This document shows, in pieces, positions 18,065 to 27,191 of a stretch of DNA of 64,000 nucleotides (position 1 is its first letter; every line of letters starts with the position of its first letter). The notes under the pieces are model-generated. The model was not told the origin of the DNA. It was given only the letters and a program-made list of their open reading frames with translations, and searched no databases. The position numbers and the translations under genes are program-made. The DNA is taken from NCBI GenBank assembly GCA_903923925.1, contig CAIXZF010000097.1, positions 1 through 64,000 of the forward strand. The letters are read 5' to 3'. Origin of the DNA: an uncultured Bacteroidales bacterium. GTDB taxonomy: Bacteria; Bacteroidota; Bacteroidia; Bacteroidales; CAIXZF01.

Positions 18065-19966
18065 ATGAGCGAACAGATTAAGCATGAATGTGGCATTGCC
18101 CTGGTACGTCTGCTCAAACCGCTTGAATACTATCTTGCTAAATACGGCACTGCACTTTATGGACTGAACAAACTTCATCTATTGATGGAGAAACAGCATA
18201 ACCGTGGGCAGGATGGGGCAGGGATGGCATGTATTAAATTCGACATTGATCCGGGAAAAAAGTATATTAACAGAGTAAGGTCAAATGATGCTAACCCTAT
18301 TGATGCCATATTCAAAAGTATATACGACAAGGTAAAGGATATAAATAAAAAGAGTCCTCAGCGTTTGCAGGATATTGGTTGGCTCAAAGATAACATTGAC
18401 TTTACCGGAGAGCTATTCATGGGGCATTTACGTTACGGCACTTATGGAAAAAACAGTGTAGAGAATTTACATCCTGTAATGCGCACAAACAACTGGATTA
18501 CACGTAATCTGGTTCTTGCCGGCAACTTTAACATGACGAATGTTTCTGAGTTATTCCAGCACTTGATTGATCTGGGGCAGTATCCAGTTCAAACCTCAGA
18601 TACAGTTACAATACTTGAAAAAATAGGTCATTTTCTGGATGAAGCGAATGAAGCTATTTATCGGAAGTTTAAAGAACAAGGACTTGAGAAGAAAGATATT
18701 TCACCATTAATTGCACAGAATCTGAATGTTCAGTCTATTTTGACAAGAGCTTCAAAACATTGGGATGGGGGATATGCTATTGTTGGAATGTTCGGTCATG
18801 GAGATGCATTTGTAATGCGCGATCCTTCGGGAATTCGTCCGGTTTATTATTTCCATGATGATGAAGTAATTGTTGCTACTTCTGAGCGTCCGGCAATTCA
18901 AACGACTTTTAATATTCCTTATGAATCAGTTAAAGAGTTAACTCCGGGTAAAGCATTGATTATTAAAAAGGATGGATCTTTCGGTGAACATGTTTTCAGA
19001 GAACCAGAGGTTCAAAAGTCGTGCTCATTCGAACGGATTTACTTCTCGAGAGGTACAGATAAGGATATTTATCAGGAAAGGAAAAATCTCGGAAAGCACC
19101 TTGTACCAGCAGTTCTGGAAGGAATTGACTACGATATAGGGCATACCGTTTTTTCATATATTCCAAATACAGCAGCAGTAGCCTTCTATGGATTGCTTGA
19201 AGAGCTGAATACTTTCTGTGTTAAAGTTCAGAAAGAAAAAATCCTTGCGCTAAAGGATAATATTACGGCAGAAAAATTAGATGAAATTCTATCTTTCAGG
19301 CCTCACACTGAGAAAGTTGCGGTTAAGGATGCTGCCCTGAGAACTTTTATTACCAATGATATACAGCGCGATGATCTGGTAGCCCATGTGTATGACATTA
19401 CATACGGAACAATCAGAAAAAATGTTGACAATCTTGTTGTTATCGACGATTCAATTGTAAGAGGAACTACATTGAAGCAGAGTATTCTCAGGATACTTGC
19501 GCGATTGGAACCAAAGAAAATAGTAGTAGCTTCTTCAGCACCTCAAATCCGTTATCCCGATTGTTATGGGATTGACATGGCAAAATTAAGTGATTTCGTT
19601 GCTTTTAATGCTGCAATCGCGCTTTTACATGATACGGGGCAGAAACATGTAATAAATACAGTATATAAGAAGTGTAAGGAGGCAGTTGGTAAGAATGGGG
19701 ATAAAAGTATTAACCATGTTAAAGCCATTTACAAACCGTTTACTGCAAATCAGCTTTCAGATAAAATTTCAGAATTACTAACTCCAAAAGGAATAATTCC
19801 TGAAATCCAGATCATTTATCAAAAGATTGAAGATCTTCATGAAGCTTGTCCTGAACATTTGGGAGACTGGTATTTTACAGGAGATTACCCAACACCGGGA
19901 GGTAACCAGGTTGCAAACCGGTCTTTTGTTAATTTTATTGAAGGTAAATACGAAAGAGCTTATTAA
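18065..19966 (+). CDS. purF: Amidophosphoribosyltransferase (PurF), long Bacteroidota form
   Basis: A 633-residue enzyme for the first step of purine synthesis (PRPP plus glutamine to phosphoribosylamine). It starts MSEQIKHECGIA, so Cys9 would become the N-terminal nucleophile after removal of an 8-residue propeptide. The class II glutaminase domain (about 9-290) has RGQDGAG and GHLRYGTYG; the phosphoribosyltransferase domain holds the PRPP loop VVIDDSIVRGTT (about 457-468). It is about 150 residues longer than E. coli PurF, with extra C-terminal sequence (ending HEACPEHLGDWYFTGDYP). Cysteines in the second half might hold a cluster as in Bacillus PurF, but this is not certain. Confidence 0.9.
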   Translation: MSEQIKHECGIALVRLLKPLEYYLAKYGTALYGLNKLHLLMEKQHNRGQDGAGMACIKFDIDPGKKYINRVRSNDANPIDAIFKSIYDKVKDINKKSPQRLQDIGWLKDNIDFTGELFMGHLRYGTYGKNSVENLHPVMRTNNWITRNLVLAGNFNMTNVSELFQHLIDLGQYPVQTSDTVTILEKIGHFLDEANEAIYRKFKEQGLEKKDISPLIAQNLNVQSILTRASKHWDGGYAIVGMFGHGDAFVMRDPSGIRPVYYFHDDEVIVATSERPAIQTTFNIPYESVKELTPGKALIIKKDGSFGEHVFREPEVQKSCSFERIYFSRGTDKDIYQERKNLGKHLVPAVLEGIDYDIGHTVFSYIPNTAAVAFYGLLEELNTFCVKVQKEKILALKDNITAEKLDEILSFRPHTEKVAVKDAALRTFITNDIQRDDLVAHVYDITYGTIRKNVDNLVVIDDSIVRGTTLKQSILRILARLEPKKIVVASSAPQIRYPDCYGIDMAKLSDFVAFNAAIALLHDTGQKHVINTVYKKCKEAVGKNGDKSINHVKAIYKPFTANQLSDKISELLTPKGIIPEIQIIYQKIEDLHEACPEHLGDWYFTGDYPTPGGNQVANRSFVNFIEGKYERAY

Positions 19967-19986
19967 GCAGAGATATTTATTTAGTA

Positions 19987-21162
19987 CTACATAAGTTTCT
20001 GATAAACTTGCCACCATCTGTTTGGAAGTTCATCGGTACATGCTGTTTGATAGTCCTGATAGGAGCATGGAACCAGGTAATGCCGCTCATACTTACTTTT
20101 CATACTGGTTTGAACGGGGACTTCCATCCACCAGCGGTCGCTTTTTTTGCTTTTAAAGAAAACCAACTCGTCTTTATGGCCAGAAATTGTAACCAGGTAT
20201 TTGACATAGTTCTCTTTATCTTTTAATGGAAAATCTTTCTTTCTTCCATAATAGCCCTCAAAGAAATACCAAATTGCCTGAGCAACAAGGTGAGAAGTTT
20301 GGCCGTGATGATCCATCAACGGATTGACTTCATAAAATCCGATAGACGAAAGCTTGTCACTTAGACCGGCATATCGCACAATCTGGCATAGTTCCTCACC
20401 GTTGAATCCATTTGGTGAAGCATTTCCATTACCGGGAGCATCGCTTTGCCTGACAGCACTGATGTCAATAGACAGCATGTCAGCATTTCTTACAATAGGT
20501 TCAACTTCTTCCATATTGGCTCTGACTTTTCCAAGGCGGTAGGCGTCGAAGAACAGATTGTTCATGAGTTTAATGGCATCCTGATCTGCAAAATAGGATT
20601 GGTAGCCAATATTAGCATAGTTGAAAAGATAATTCGGCAGGTGAAGAATTATTCTGCTCAAATAGGATTGAGAATCATTTTCTTCATCTGATTTACCAAG
20701 ATCAAAGCAGGAATCTACAGAAACGATGTTGATTATTTGACCAAGATCTTCGTAGGCTTTGTAATTAGCGAACGTCAGATCCTGGCTGCCACCGATAATA
20801 ACCGGAACGATTCCGGCTTTAATCAATTCGCTTACAACATGAGTGAGCGCAAAATAGGTATCGTCAATGTCAAATCCCTGTTTAAGGTTTCCCAGATCAA
20901 CAACTTTTGGAATTGTTTGTCCGGGAAACAGACGATAAAGGAAATCTCTTACAAAATCAGGTGCCTGAGCACAACCTTTGTTATTAACTCCGTTTCTGTC
21001 TTCCTTAACGCCAATAATTGCTAAATCAATGTCAGAAACATCGGGGAAGTTATTCTCATTAACGAAACTGCGGATGACATCTCCCATCCGTTTTCGTTGT
21101 CCCTTTTCCGCATAGCGGAATTGAAGGAATTCGACTGGTTCAAAATATACCGACAGATCCAT
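19987..21162 (-). CDS. Arginase/formimidoylglutamase-fold protein with degenerate metal site
   Basis: A 391-residue protein of the ureohydrolase (arginase, agmatinase, HutG) fold. The three metal motifs are present in position but altered: GGSQD instead of GG[GD]H[SD] (His to Gln), SVDSCFD instead of DAHxD (His to Cys), and SIDISAVRQSDAPG instead of SxDxDxxDPxxxP (second Asp to Ser). Most of the Mn ligands are thus missing or replaced, so normal ureohydrolase activity is doubtful. About 80 extra N-terminal residues and a long C-terminus are typical of a Bacteroidota group annotated as formimidoylglutamase. It is encoded 31 bp downstream of topA on the same strand and converges on purF. Confidence 0.8.
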   Translation of the reverse strand: MDLSVYFEPVEFLQFRYAEKGQRKRMGDVIRSFVNENNFPDVSDIDLAIIGVKEDRNGVNNKGCAQAPDFVRDFLYRLFPGQTIPKVVDLGNLKQGFDIDDTYFALTHVVSELIKAGIVPVIIGGSQDLTFANYKAYEDLGQIINIVSVDSCFDLGKSDEENDSQSYLSRIILHLPNYLFNYANIGYQSYFADQDAIKLMNNLFFDAYRLGKVRANMEEVEPIVRNADMLSIDISAVRQSDAPGNGNASPNGFNGEELCQIVRYAGLSDKLSSIGFYEVNPLMDHHGQTSHLVAQAIWYFFEGYYGRKKDFPLKDKENYVKYLVTISGHKDELVFFKSKKSDRWWMEVPVQTSMKSKYERHYLVPCSYQDYQTACTDELPNRWWQVYQKLM

Positions 21163-21193
21163 ATAGTTAAGCTGAACTTTTTACGACTCAAAG

Positions 21194-23527
21194 TTAACTT
21201 TTCTTTTTGGCTGCAGTCCTGTTTGTTTTAGATTTTGTTGGACCACCCTCATCCATTATTTTTTTACAATCATCAAAACTCAAAGAAGCAGGATCTTGAC
21301 CTTTTGGGATTTTGTAATTGCTTTTGCCAAAAGATATATATGGGCCATATCTGCCTTCAAGTACTTTTAGCTTTGGTTCCTCAGGATATTCCCTGATAAG
21401 GCTTTTCTCTGCAAGCTCTTTTTTCTCCAGAATCAGTTCGACGGCTCTTTCAATTGTGATTGTGTTAGGGTCATCAGTCTTTTTGAGAGAATAAAAAACG
21501 CTTTTATGTCTGATATATGGACCAAATCTGCCAATTCCGACGTTGATTTCCTCATCTTCATACTCTCCAATTGATTTTGGCATTTTAAAAAGTTCCAATG
21601 CTTCATCAAGAAGAATTGTATCAATTCCCTGTTCTTTAGGTAGTCGTGCAAATTTAGGTTTGTCTTCACTTTCAGTTTCACCAAGCTGAACCATAGGGCC
21701 GTATTTGCCGATTTTAACAAATACTTTTCTGTTAGAAACGGGGTCTATACCCAGTAAACGCTCACCTGAAAATTTCTGAGATGTTGTATTTGTATCCTCA
21801 ATTTGTTTGTGGAAGACTGTATAAAACTCCTTAATCATTTCATTCCACACCTTCTGTCCGGCGGCAATTTCGTCAAATTCCTTTTCAACATTTGCAGTGA
21901 AGTTGTAATCTATAATATTTTCAAAATACTGCATCAGAAATTTGTTAACAAGCATGCCAAGGTCACTTGGTACTAATTTCCCTTTTTCGTAACCTGCTTT
22001 TTCGGTTTTTGCACTTTCCTTTATCTTATTGTTTTTCAGTGCAATATAGGAGTAATCGCGTTTGATTCCTTCTTTATCCTGCCGTGTAACGTATTCTCTT
22101 TTCTGGATTGTAGAAATTGTAGGGGCATATGTAGAAGGGCGGCCAATGCCGAGTTCCTCTAATTTTTTAACAAGACTTGCCTCAGTATACCGGGGTGGAG
22201 GAGTGGTAAACCTTTGAATTGCCCTTATTTCATCATTTTTAAGGACATCCCCAGACTTCATTGGAGGAAGAATTCCTTCACCATCATTTGCTTCATCATC
22301 GTCCGTAGATTCCATGTAAACTTTAAGAAATCCATCGAATTTTATGACTTCGCCACGAGCGGTAAATTTTTCTTTCGTTGTATTGATATCAATAGCAACA
22401 ACAGTTTTTTCGAGTTGGGCATCAGCCATTTGTGAGGCGATCGTGCGTTTCCAAATCAGGTCATACAGCCGTTGTTGAGAAGAATCTCCGGAGATGGTTT
22501 GATTTTCCATGTAGGTAGGCCTGATGGCTTCGTGTGCTTCCTGGGCTCCTTTTGATTTGGTTGTATATTGTCTGGTTTTAACGTATTCAGCACCGAATTG
22601 CTTTGTTATTTCCTCTTTGGCCATTCCAAGTGCAGTATTCGACAGATTAACACTATCGGTACGCATATAGGTTATTTTTCCACTTTCATATAACTGTTGG
22701 GCGGCAACCATAGTTTTAGAGACAGAAAAACCAAGTTTTCTTGATGCTTCCTGTTGCAGAGTTGAGGTAGTGAATGGTGGTGCAGGCGATTTTTTTGAAG
22801 GTTTGGTTTCAACAGATATTACTGTGAAACTGGCCTCAACGCATTTCTCAAGAAAAGCCAGTGCTTCTGCTTTTGTTTCGAACTTAGTTGAAAGTTCAGC
22901 TTCAACTTTTGCAAGGCCATCAGCTGTTTCAACGAGGAAATCACCAACAACTCTGTAAGCAGATGTGCTGCTAAATGCTTTAATATCCTCTTCACGTTCT
23001 GAAATTAGTCTTACAGCAACAGATTGAACGCGACCTGCCGATAATGAAGGTTTTACTTTTTTCCAAAGTAATGGAGAGAGTTCAAATCCAACGAGGCGGT
23101 CGAGTACACGACGAGCCTGCTGAGCTTTAACGAGATTGTGGTCTATCCCACGAGGATTTTCAATAGCGGCAAGGATTGCTGATTTTGTAATCTCGTGAAA
23201 AACAATTCTGCGGGTCTTGCTTTCATCAAGGCCGAGGGTTTCTACAAGATGCCAGCTAATGGCTTCTCCTTCGCGGTCCTCGTCGGAAGCGAGCCAGATG
23301 ATTTCAGAATCCAGACAAGTTTTTTTTAATTCAGCTACTATCTTTTTTTTCTCAGCTGCTATTTCATAATTCGGCAAGAATCCGTTATCGATATCCACAC
23401 CAAGCTGCTTTTTAGAGAGGTCTCTTACATGCCCAAAACTCGATCTGACAATAAAATCCTTGCCCAGAAATCCTTCTATGGTCTTGGCTTTAGCAGGTGA
23501 CTCAACAATTACCAGGTTTTTTCCCAT
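21194..23527 (-). CDS. topA: DNA topoisomerase I (type IA)
   Basis: A 777-residue topoisomerase that relaxes negative supercoils. The TOPRIM domain (1-115) has the Asp-rich metal site SDEDREGE (81-88). The catalytic Tyr287 is in GKITYMRTDS. The GRPSTYAPTISTI motif of domain II/IV follows. The C-terminus lacks zinc ribbons and instead has several GRFGPYI/GRYGPYI-type repeats, then a Lys-rich tail (KKKS), which is typical of Bacteroidota TopA. A -7 box lies 29 bp upstream. Confidence 0.96.
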   Translation of the reverse strand: MGKNLVIVESPAKAKTIEGFLGKDFIVRSSFGHVRDLSKKQLGVDIDNGFLPNYEIAAEKKKIVAELKKTCLDSEIIWLASDEDREGEAISWHLVETLGLDESKTRRIVFHEITKSAILAAIENPRGIDHNLVKAQQARRVLDRLVGFELSPLLWKKVKPSLSAGRVQSVAVRLISEREEDIKAFSSTSAYRVVGDFLVETADGLAKVEAELSTKFETKAEALAFLEKCVEASFTVISVETKPSKKSPAPPFTTSTLQQEASRKLGFSVSKTMVAAQQLYESGKITYMRTDSVNLSNTALGMAKEEITKQFGAEYVKTRQYTTKSKGAQEAHEAIRPTYMENQTISGDSSQQRLYDLIWKRTIASQMADAQLEKTVVAIDINTTKEKFTARGEVIKFDGFLKVYMESTDDDEANDGEGILPPMKSGDVLKNDEIRAIQRFTTPPPRYTEASLVKKLEELGIGRPSTYAPTISTIQKREYVTRQDKEGIKRDYSYIALKNNKIKESAKTEKAGYEKGKLVPSDLGMLVNKFLMQYFENIIDYNFTANVEKEFDEIAAGQKVWNEMIKEFYTVFHKQIEDTNTTSQKFSGERLLGIDPVSNRKVFVKIGKYGPMVQLGETESEDKPKFARLPKEQGIDTILLDEALELFKMPKSIGEYEDEEINVGIGRFGPYIRHKSVFYSLKKTDDPNTITIERAVELILEKKELAEKSLIREYPEEPKLKVLEGRYGPYISFGKSNYKIPKGQDPASLSFDDCKKIMDEGGPTKSKTNRTAAKKKS

Positions 23528-23555
23528 CTTCCTTTTCTTGGTTTTTTTAAGGGCA

Positions 23556-23563
23556 CAAAATTA
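23556..23563 (-). promoter_or_regulatory. -7 box for topA
   Basis: CAAAATTA on the plus strand reads TAATTTTG on the minus strand, 29 bp before the topA start. Confidence 0.5.
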
Positions 23564-23694
23564 TAACAATTAAATCTTCATAATACACAAGGATTACAAA
23601 ACCTTCATTTTATTGAATGAACGTATCCTTTTAACTAATTTCGCGCCAGTTTGTTTTAACATTCTACTCATATAGATGAAATAAAAGGACAAAA

Positions 23695-25023
23695 GTGGAA
23701 TCAAAAAGAAAAATATTTATTGAAACTCATGGATGCCAGATGAATTTCTCAGACTCAGAGATCGTTGGATCTATTTTGGTTGACGATGGACATGAGCTTA
23801 CAAAAGACTTAAAAGAAGCAGATGTTATTCTGGTTAACACCTGTTCTATCCGCGATAACGCTGAGATAAAAGTAAGAAACAGGCTTAAGCAATTTAATGT
23901 TCTTAAGCGAAATAAACCCGGCTTGTTAGTTGGTTTGCTAGGTTGTATGGCAGAAAGAGTCAAAGAAAATCTTTTTGATGAAGAGAAAATTCTTGATCTT
24001 ATTGCCGGGCCTGATGCTTATAGGGATCTTCCTCAACTTCTCAGAAAGGCTGAAGGAGGCCAGAAAGCAATCAATCTTATACTTTCTGCCGATGAGACGT
24101 ATGCTGATATTACACCTGTTAGAATGGATGGAAATGGTGTTGCTGCTTTTATTTCAATTATGCGCGGATGCGAAAATTTCTGTTCTTACTGTGTTGTGCC
24201 TTATACCAGGGGAACTGAGCGAAGCCGGCCTCATTTAACAATTTTAAAGGAAGCTCGTGAACTTTTCGACAAAGGCTTCAGGGATGTAACTCTTCTTGGA
24301 CAGAATGTGAATTCTTATGCCTGGGAGGATGCTGGTCAGAAAGTAGGATTTGCTGAACTAATTGCATCAATTGCAGAAATTAGTCCGATGTTACGTGTAA
24401 GATTTGCAACATCTCACCCCAAAGATATCAGCAACGAACTCATCGGAGTAATTGCTCTTCATCCCAATATTTGCCGAAGTATCCATCTTCCTGTTCAATC
24501 AGGAAGTTCCAGAATGTTATGGGAGATGAACAGAAATTATACGCGAGAGTGGTATCTCGACCGGATCTCAGCAATTCGCAAAGCAATTCCGGATTGTATG
24601 ATTTCTACAGATATTATTTCAGGCTTTTGTGGTGAAACAGAAGAGGACCATAAAGAGACTTTAAGCCTTATGGAGAATGTTGCTTTCGATTATGCTTATA
24701 TGTTTAAGTATTCTGAACGACCGAATACACTTGCTGCGGATACTAAAAAAGACGATGTTCCTGAAGATGTCAAATCCCGAAGACTTCAGGAAATAATCAA
24801 TTTCCAGGGAGAATTATCATTAGAAAGTTATAAAAGAGATATTGGTAAAACTTTTGAAGTACTTGTAGAAGGTAGTTCTAAAAGGTCTAAGTCACAGTTA
24901 AGCGGCAGAAATAGTCAGAACAAGATGATTGTATTTCCGGGTGCTGGTCAAGAGCCCGGCGATTATGTTATGGTCAGAATTGTTGAGTGTACTTCAGCAA
25001 CATTAATTGGTGAACTTGTTTAA
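23695..25023 (+). CDS. miaB: tRNA-2-methylthio-N6-dimethylallyladenosine synthase MiaB
   Basis: A 442-residue radical SAM methylthiotransferase that adds a methylthio group to i6A37 of tRNA. The N-terminal UPF0004 domain supplies Cys14, Cys50 and Cys84 for the auxiliary cluster. The radical SAM Cys159-x3-Cys163-x2-Cys166 is in GCENFCSYCVVPYTRG. The C-terminal TRAM domain runs from about 375. The start is GTG (23695), preceded by AAAGGAC. The sequence begins IFIETHGCQMNFSDSE, as in MiaB rather than MtaB or RimO. Confidence 0.94.
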   Translation: MESKRKIFIETHGCQMNFSDSEIVGSILVDDGHELTKDLKEADVILVNTCSIRDNAEIKVRNRLKQFNVLKRNKPGLLVGLLGCMAERVKENLFDEEKILDLIAGPDAYRDLPQLLRKAEGGQKAINLILSADETYADITPVRMDGNGVAAFISIMRGCENFCSYCVVPYTRGTERSRPHLTILKEARELFDKGFRDVTLLGQNVNSYAWEDAGQKVGFAELIASIAEISPMLRVRFATSHPKDISNELIGVIALHPNICRSIHLPVQSGSSRMLWEMNRNYTREWYLDRISAIRKAIPDCMISTDIISGFCGETEEDHKETLSLMENVAFDYAYMFKYSERPNTLAADTKKDDVPEDVKSRRLQEIINFQGELSLESYKRDIGKTFEVLVEGSSKRSKSQLSGRNSQNKMIVFPGAGQEPGDYVMVRIVECTSATLIGELV

Positions 25024-25060
25024 CTGATAATATTCAACAAAAGAGTTTTATAAAAAAGAA

Positions 25061-25084
25061 CAGGCATGAAATGGATCATGCCTG
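25061..25084. terminator. Stem-loop terminator after amtB (AGGCATGA/TCATGCCT hairpin)
   Basis: CAGGCATGA (25061-25069) pairs with TCATGCCTG (25076-25084) around a 6-nt loop. Read on the minus strand the stem is followed by TTCTTTTTTAT, a good intrinsic terminator for amtB; it also sits after miaB on the plus strand. The same 8-bp arms with the same loop length recur at 35092-35113. Confidence 0.7.
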
Positions 25085-25109
25085 CCCCCATTCTGGTTAT
25101 GAATCAATG

Positions 25110-26336
25110 TTACAAGGCACCATCATCATAGGCTTTTTCTCCATGAAGAGCTTCATCAAGGCCTGCCATTTCGGTTTCCTCTGATACCCTTACCGGAGTA
25201 ATATAATTAATGATAATCAACATAATATAAGTGAACATAAAAGCATATGCACTTGCTATTGCTACTGCTATCAATTGTTTGAAAAAGAATGTAGAATCGC
25301 CGAACAGCAGGCCGTTTGCTCCTGCTCCATTAATTGCTTTGGAAGCAAAAACGCCGAGCAGGATAGTACCAAGAACTCCGCCTACGCCATGGACTCCCCA
25401 TACATCAAGGGCATCATCCCATTTCATTTTATTTTTTAACTGAACTGCAAGGTAACATACAATACCAGCTATAGTTCCTATCAGAGCTGCTGCCCACAAT
25501 GGAACGTAGCCCGCGCAGGGAGTGATTGTTGCAAGACCTGCAATTGACCCGGTAAGTAAACCTACAAATTTGGGCCTCCTCTCGCGCGACCATTCAATAA
25601 TTACCCATGAAATTGTTGCGAATGAAGCTGCAATATCTGTGTTTAAAAAAGCTAATGAAGTAATCTTATCTACGCAAACTTCACTTCCTGCATTAAACCC
25701 ATACCAGCCAAACCATAATAATCCACTACCAATTGCAACGAGTGGAATGCTGTTTGGTGTCGAATTTTTATTCACCCGGGCACCAACATACATAACAGAG
25801 GCCAGAGCCGCAAAACCTGCAGTCGCATGAACAACAATACCACCGGCAAAGTCAAGAACGCCCCACTGAGCGAGTAATCCACCACCCCAAATCATATGGA
25901 CAAAAGGGTAGTAGACAAAAATCTGCCATACTGTTAAAAAAATTACATAAGATTTAAAAGTAACACGATTTACAAATGCTCCTGTAATAAGCGCAGGAGT
26001 GATAATAGCAAACATCATCTGATATGCAATGAAAACTATTTCAGGGATTTTTCCATTGCTGTACATTGAGTCAAGAGCAACATTGTTTAAAAATGCCTTG
26101 TCAAGGTTTCCAAAAATGCCGCCATCGCCACCGCTGAAACATAAAGAATATCCGAAGATAAACCATAATACTGTCGTCCAACCCAATGAAAAAAAGCTTT
26201 GGATCATAATACCCAGGATATTTCTTTTAGTGGCCAGACCACCATAGAAAAAAGCCAGACCTGGTGTCATCAGCATCACCAGACTGCAACAAAGCAACAT
26301 AAAACCGGTTGATCCGGGTTCTAGAATTTGAGTCAT
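25110..26336 (-). CDS. amtB: Ammonium transporter (AmtB/Amt family)
   Basis: A 408-residue inner-membrane channel for ammonium/ammonia with about 11 hydrophobic helices and no cleaved signal. The conserved pore histidines are in FVHMIWGGG and WGVHGVGGVLG, and the family signature VVHATAGFAALA is present. No glnK/glnB gene lies next to it, unlike most amtB loci. Instead a response regulator and sensor kinase lie upstream on the same strand after a 198-bp gap. Its own -7 box is 48 bp before the start. Confidence 0.95.
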   Translation of the reverse strand: MTQILEPGSTGFMLLCCSLVMLMTPGLAFFYGGLATKRNILGIMIQSFFSLGWTTVLWFIFGYSLCFSGGDGGIFGNLDKAFLNNVALDSMYSNGKIPEIVFIAYQMMFAIITPALITGAFVNRVTFKSYVIFLTVWQIFVYYPFVHMIWGGGLLAQWGVLDFAGGIVVHATAGFAALASVMYVGARVNKNSTPNSIPLVAIGSGLLWFGWYGFNAGSEVCVDKITSLAFLNTDIAASFATISWVIIEWSRERRPKFVGLLTGSIAGLATITPCAGYVPLWAAALIGTIAGIVCYLAVQLKNKMKWDDALDVWGVHGVGGVLGTILLGVFASKAINGAGANGLLFGDSTFFFKQLIAVAIASAYAFMFTYIMLIIINYITPVRVSEETEMAGLDEALHGEKAYDDGAL

Positions 26337-26383
26337 TTGTGTTTCTTTTAAGGTTTAGTTTAATTGGACTGCACGATTTTGAA

Positions 26384-26391
26384 CAAAGGTA
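26384..26391 (-). promoter_or_regulatory. -7 box (TACCTTTG) for amtB
   Basis: CAAAGGTA on the plus strand reads TACCTTTG on the minus strand and fits TAnnTTTG. It indicates that amtB has its own promoter separate from the two-component genes upstream. Confidence 0.6.
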
Positions 26392-26534
26392 GAGGAGGAA
26401 CCTTTTAAGGTCAATTCGTAAAAACAGGAAATAGTTTAGGTGGGATTGTTAGTGTAAATTAAGTGTCACTCTTACAAAAACAATAGAACTAAATGTTGGC
26501 AACTAAAAATAAATAAGAGGAATCAACATTTGGA

Positions 26535-27191
26535 TTAAACTTCCAGAATGCCGTTGCGGATGCAATATTTTATAAGATCAATGTTGTTTTTTAGTCCTAG
26601 TTTCTGCATAATATGGTTTTTATGCGATTCAACTGTCCGAACACTTATAAAGAGTTTGTCTGCGATATCCTGGTTGGAAAGCCCTTCAGCAAATAATTTT
26701 ATGATTTCGATTTCACGTTTTGTAAGATCATCTTTGCCCACTTCCCTGTTTTGTTCAGCTTTAGCAGATTTTACAACACTCTTCATGATTAATTTTGAAA
26801 TCTGTTCGTTGAAATATTCCTCACCACTTATAATTGTATGAATAGCATTAAGAAGTTCTTTACGTGTTGTGTTTTTGGGAAGATAGCCCCGGGCTCCGGC
26901 TTTGAGGGCATTCAGAACGAAATCTTCATGGGTATACATAGAAAGTATCAGGATAAAAATGTCGGGATGACTTTTACTGAGTTCTTTAGTAAGTTCAATG
27001 CCCGATTTGCCTGGTAATGAGATGTCCATTAGTACTATATGCGGATGGACATCTGCGATTGCCAGGAATAATTCATCTCCGTTGTTTGCTTCCCCAACAA
27101 TTTCGATATCAATTTGATCCTGAAGGAGCGCTTTTATCCCATCTCTAACCAATTGGTGGTCGTCCACAATAATAACCTTAATCTTTTCCAT
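26535..27191 (-). CDS. NarL/FixJ-type response regulator
   Basis: A 218-residue two-domain regulator. The receiver domain (1-120) has the acidic pocket IIVDDHQLVRDG, the phospho-acceptor Asp56 (VLMDISLPGKSG) and Lys in YLPKNTT. The LuxR-type helix-turn-helix (about 150-215) reads LTKREIEIIKLFAEGLSNQD... RTVESHKNHIMQKLG. It overlaps the upstream kinase gene by 14 bp, so they are translationally coupled. It lies upstream of amtB, a possible target. Confidence 0.93.
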   Translation of the reverse strand: MEKIKVIIVDDHQLVRDGIKALLQDQIDIEIVGEANNGDELFLAIADVHPHIVLMDISLPGKSGIELTKELSKSHPDIFILILSMYTHEDFVLNALKAGARGYLPKNTTRKELLNAIHTIISGEEYFNEQISKLIMKSVVKSAKAEQNREVGKDDLTKREIEIIKLFAEGLSNQDIADKLFISVRTVESHKNHIMQKLGLKNNIDLIKYCIRNGILEV

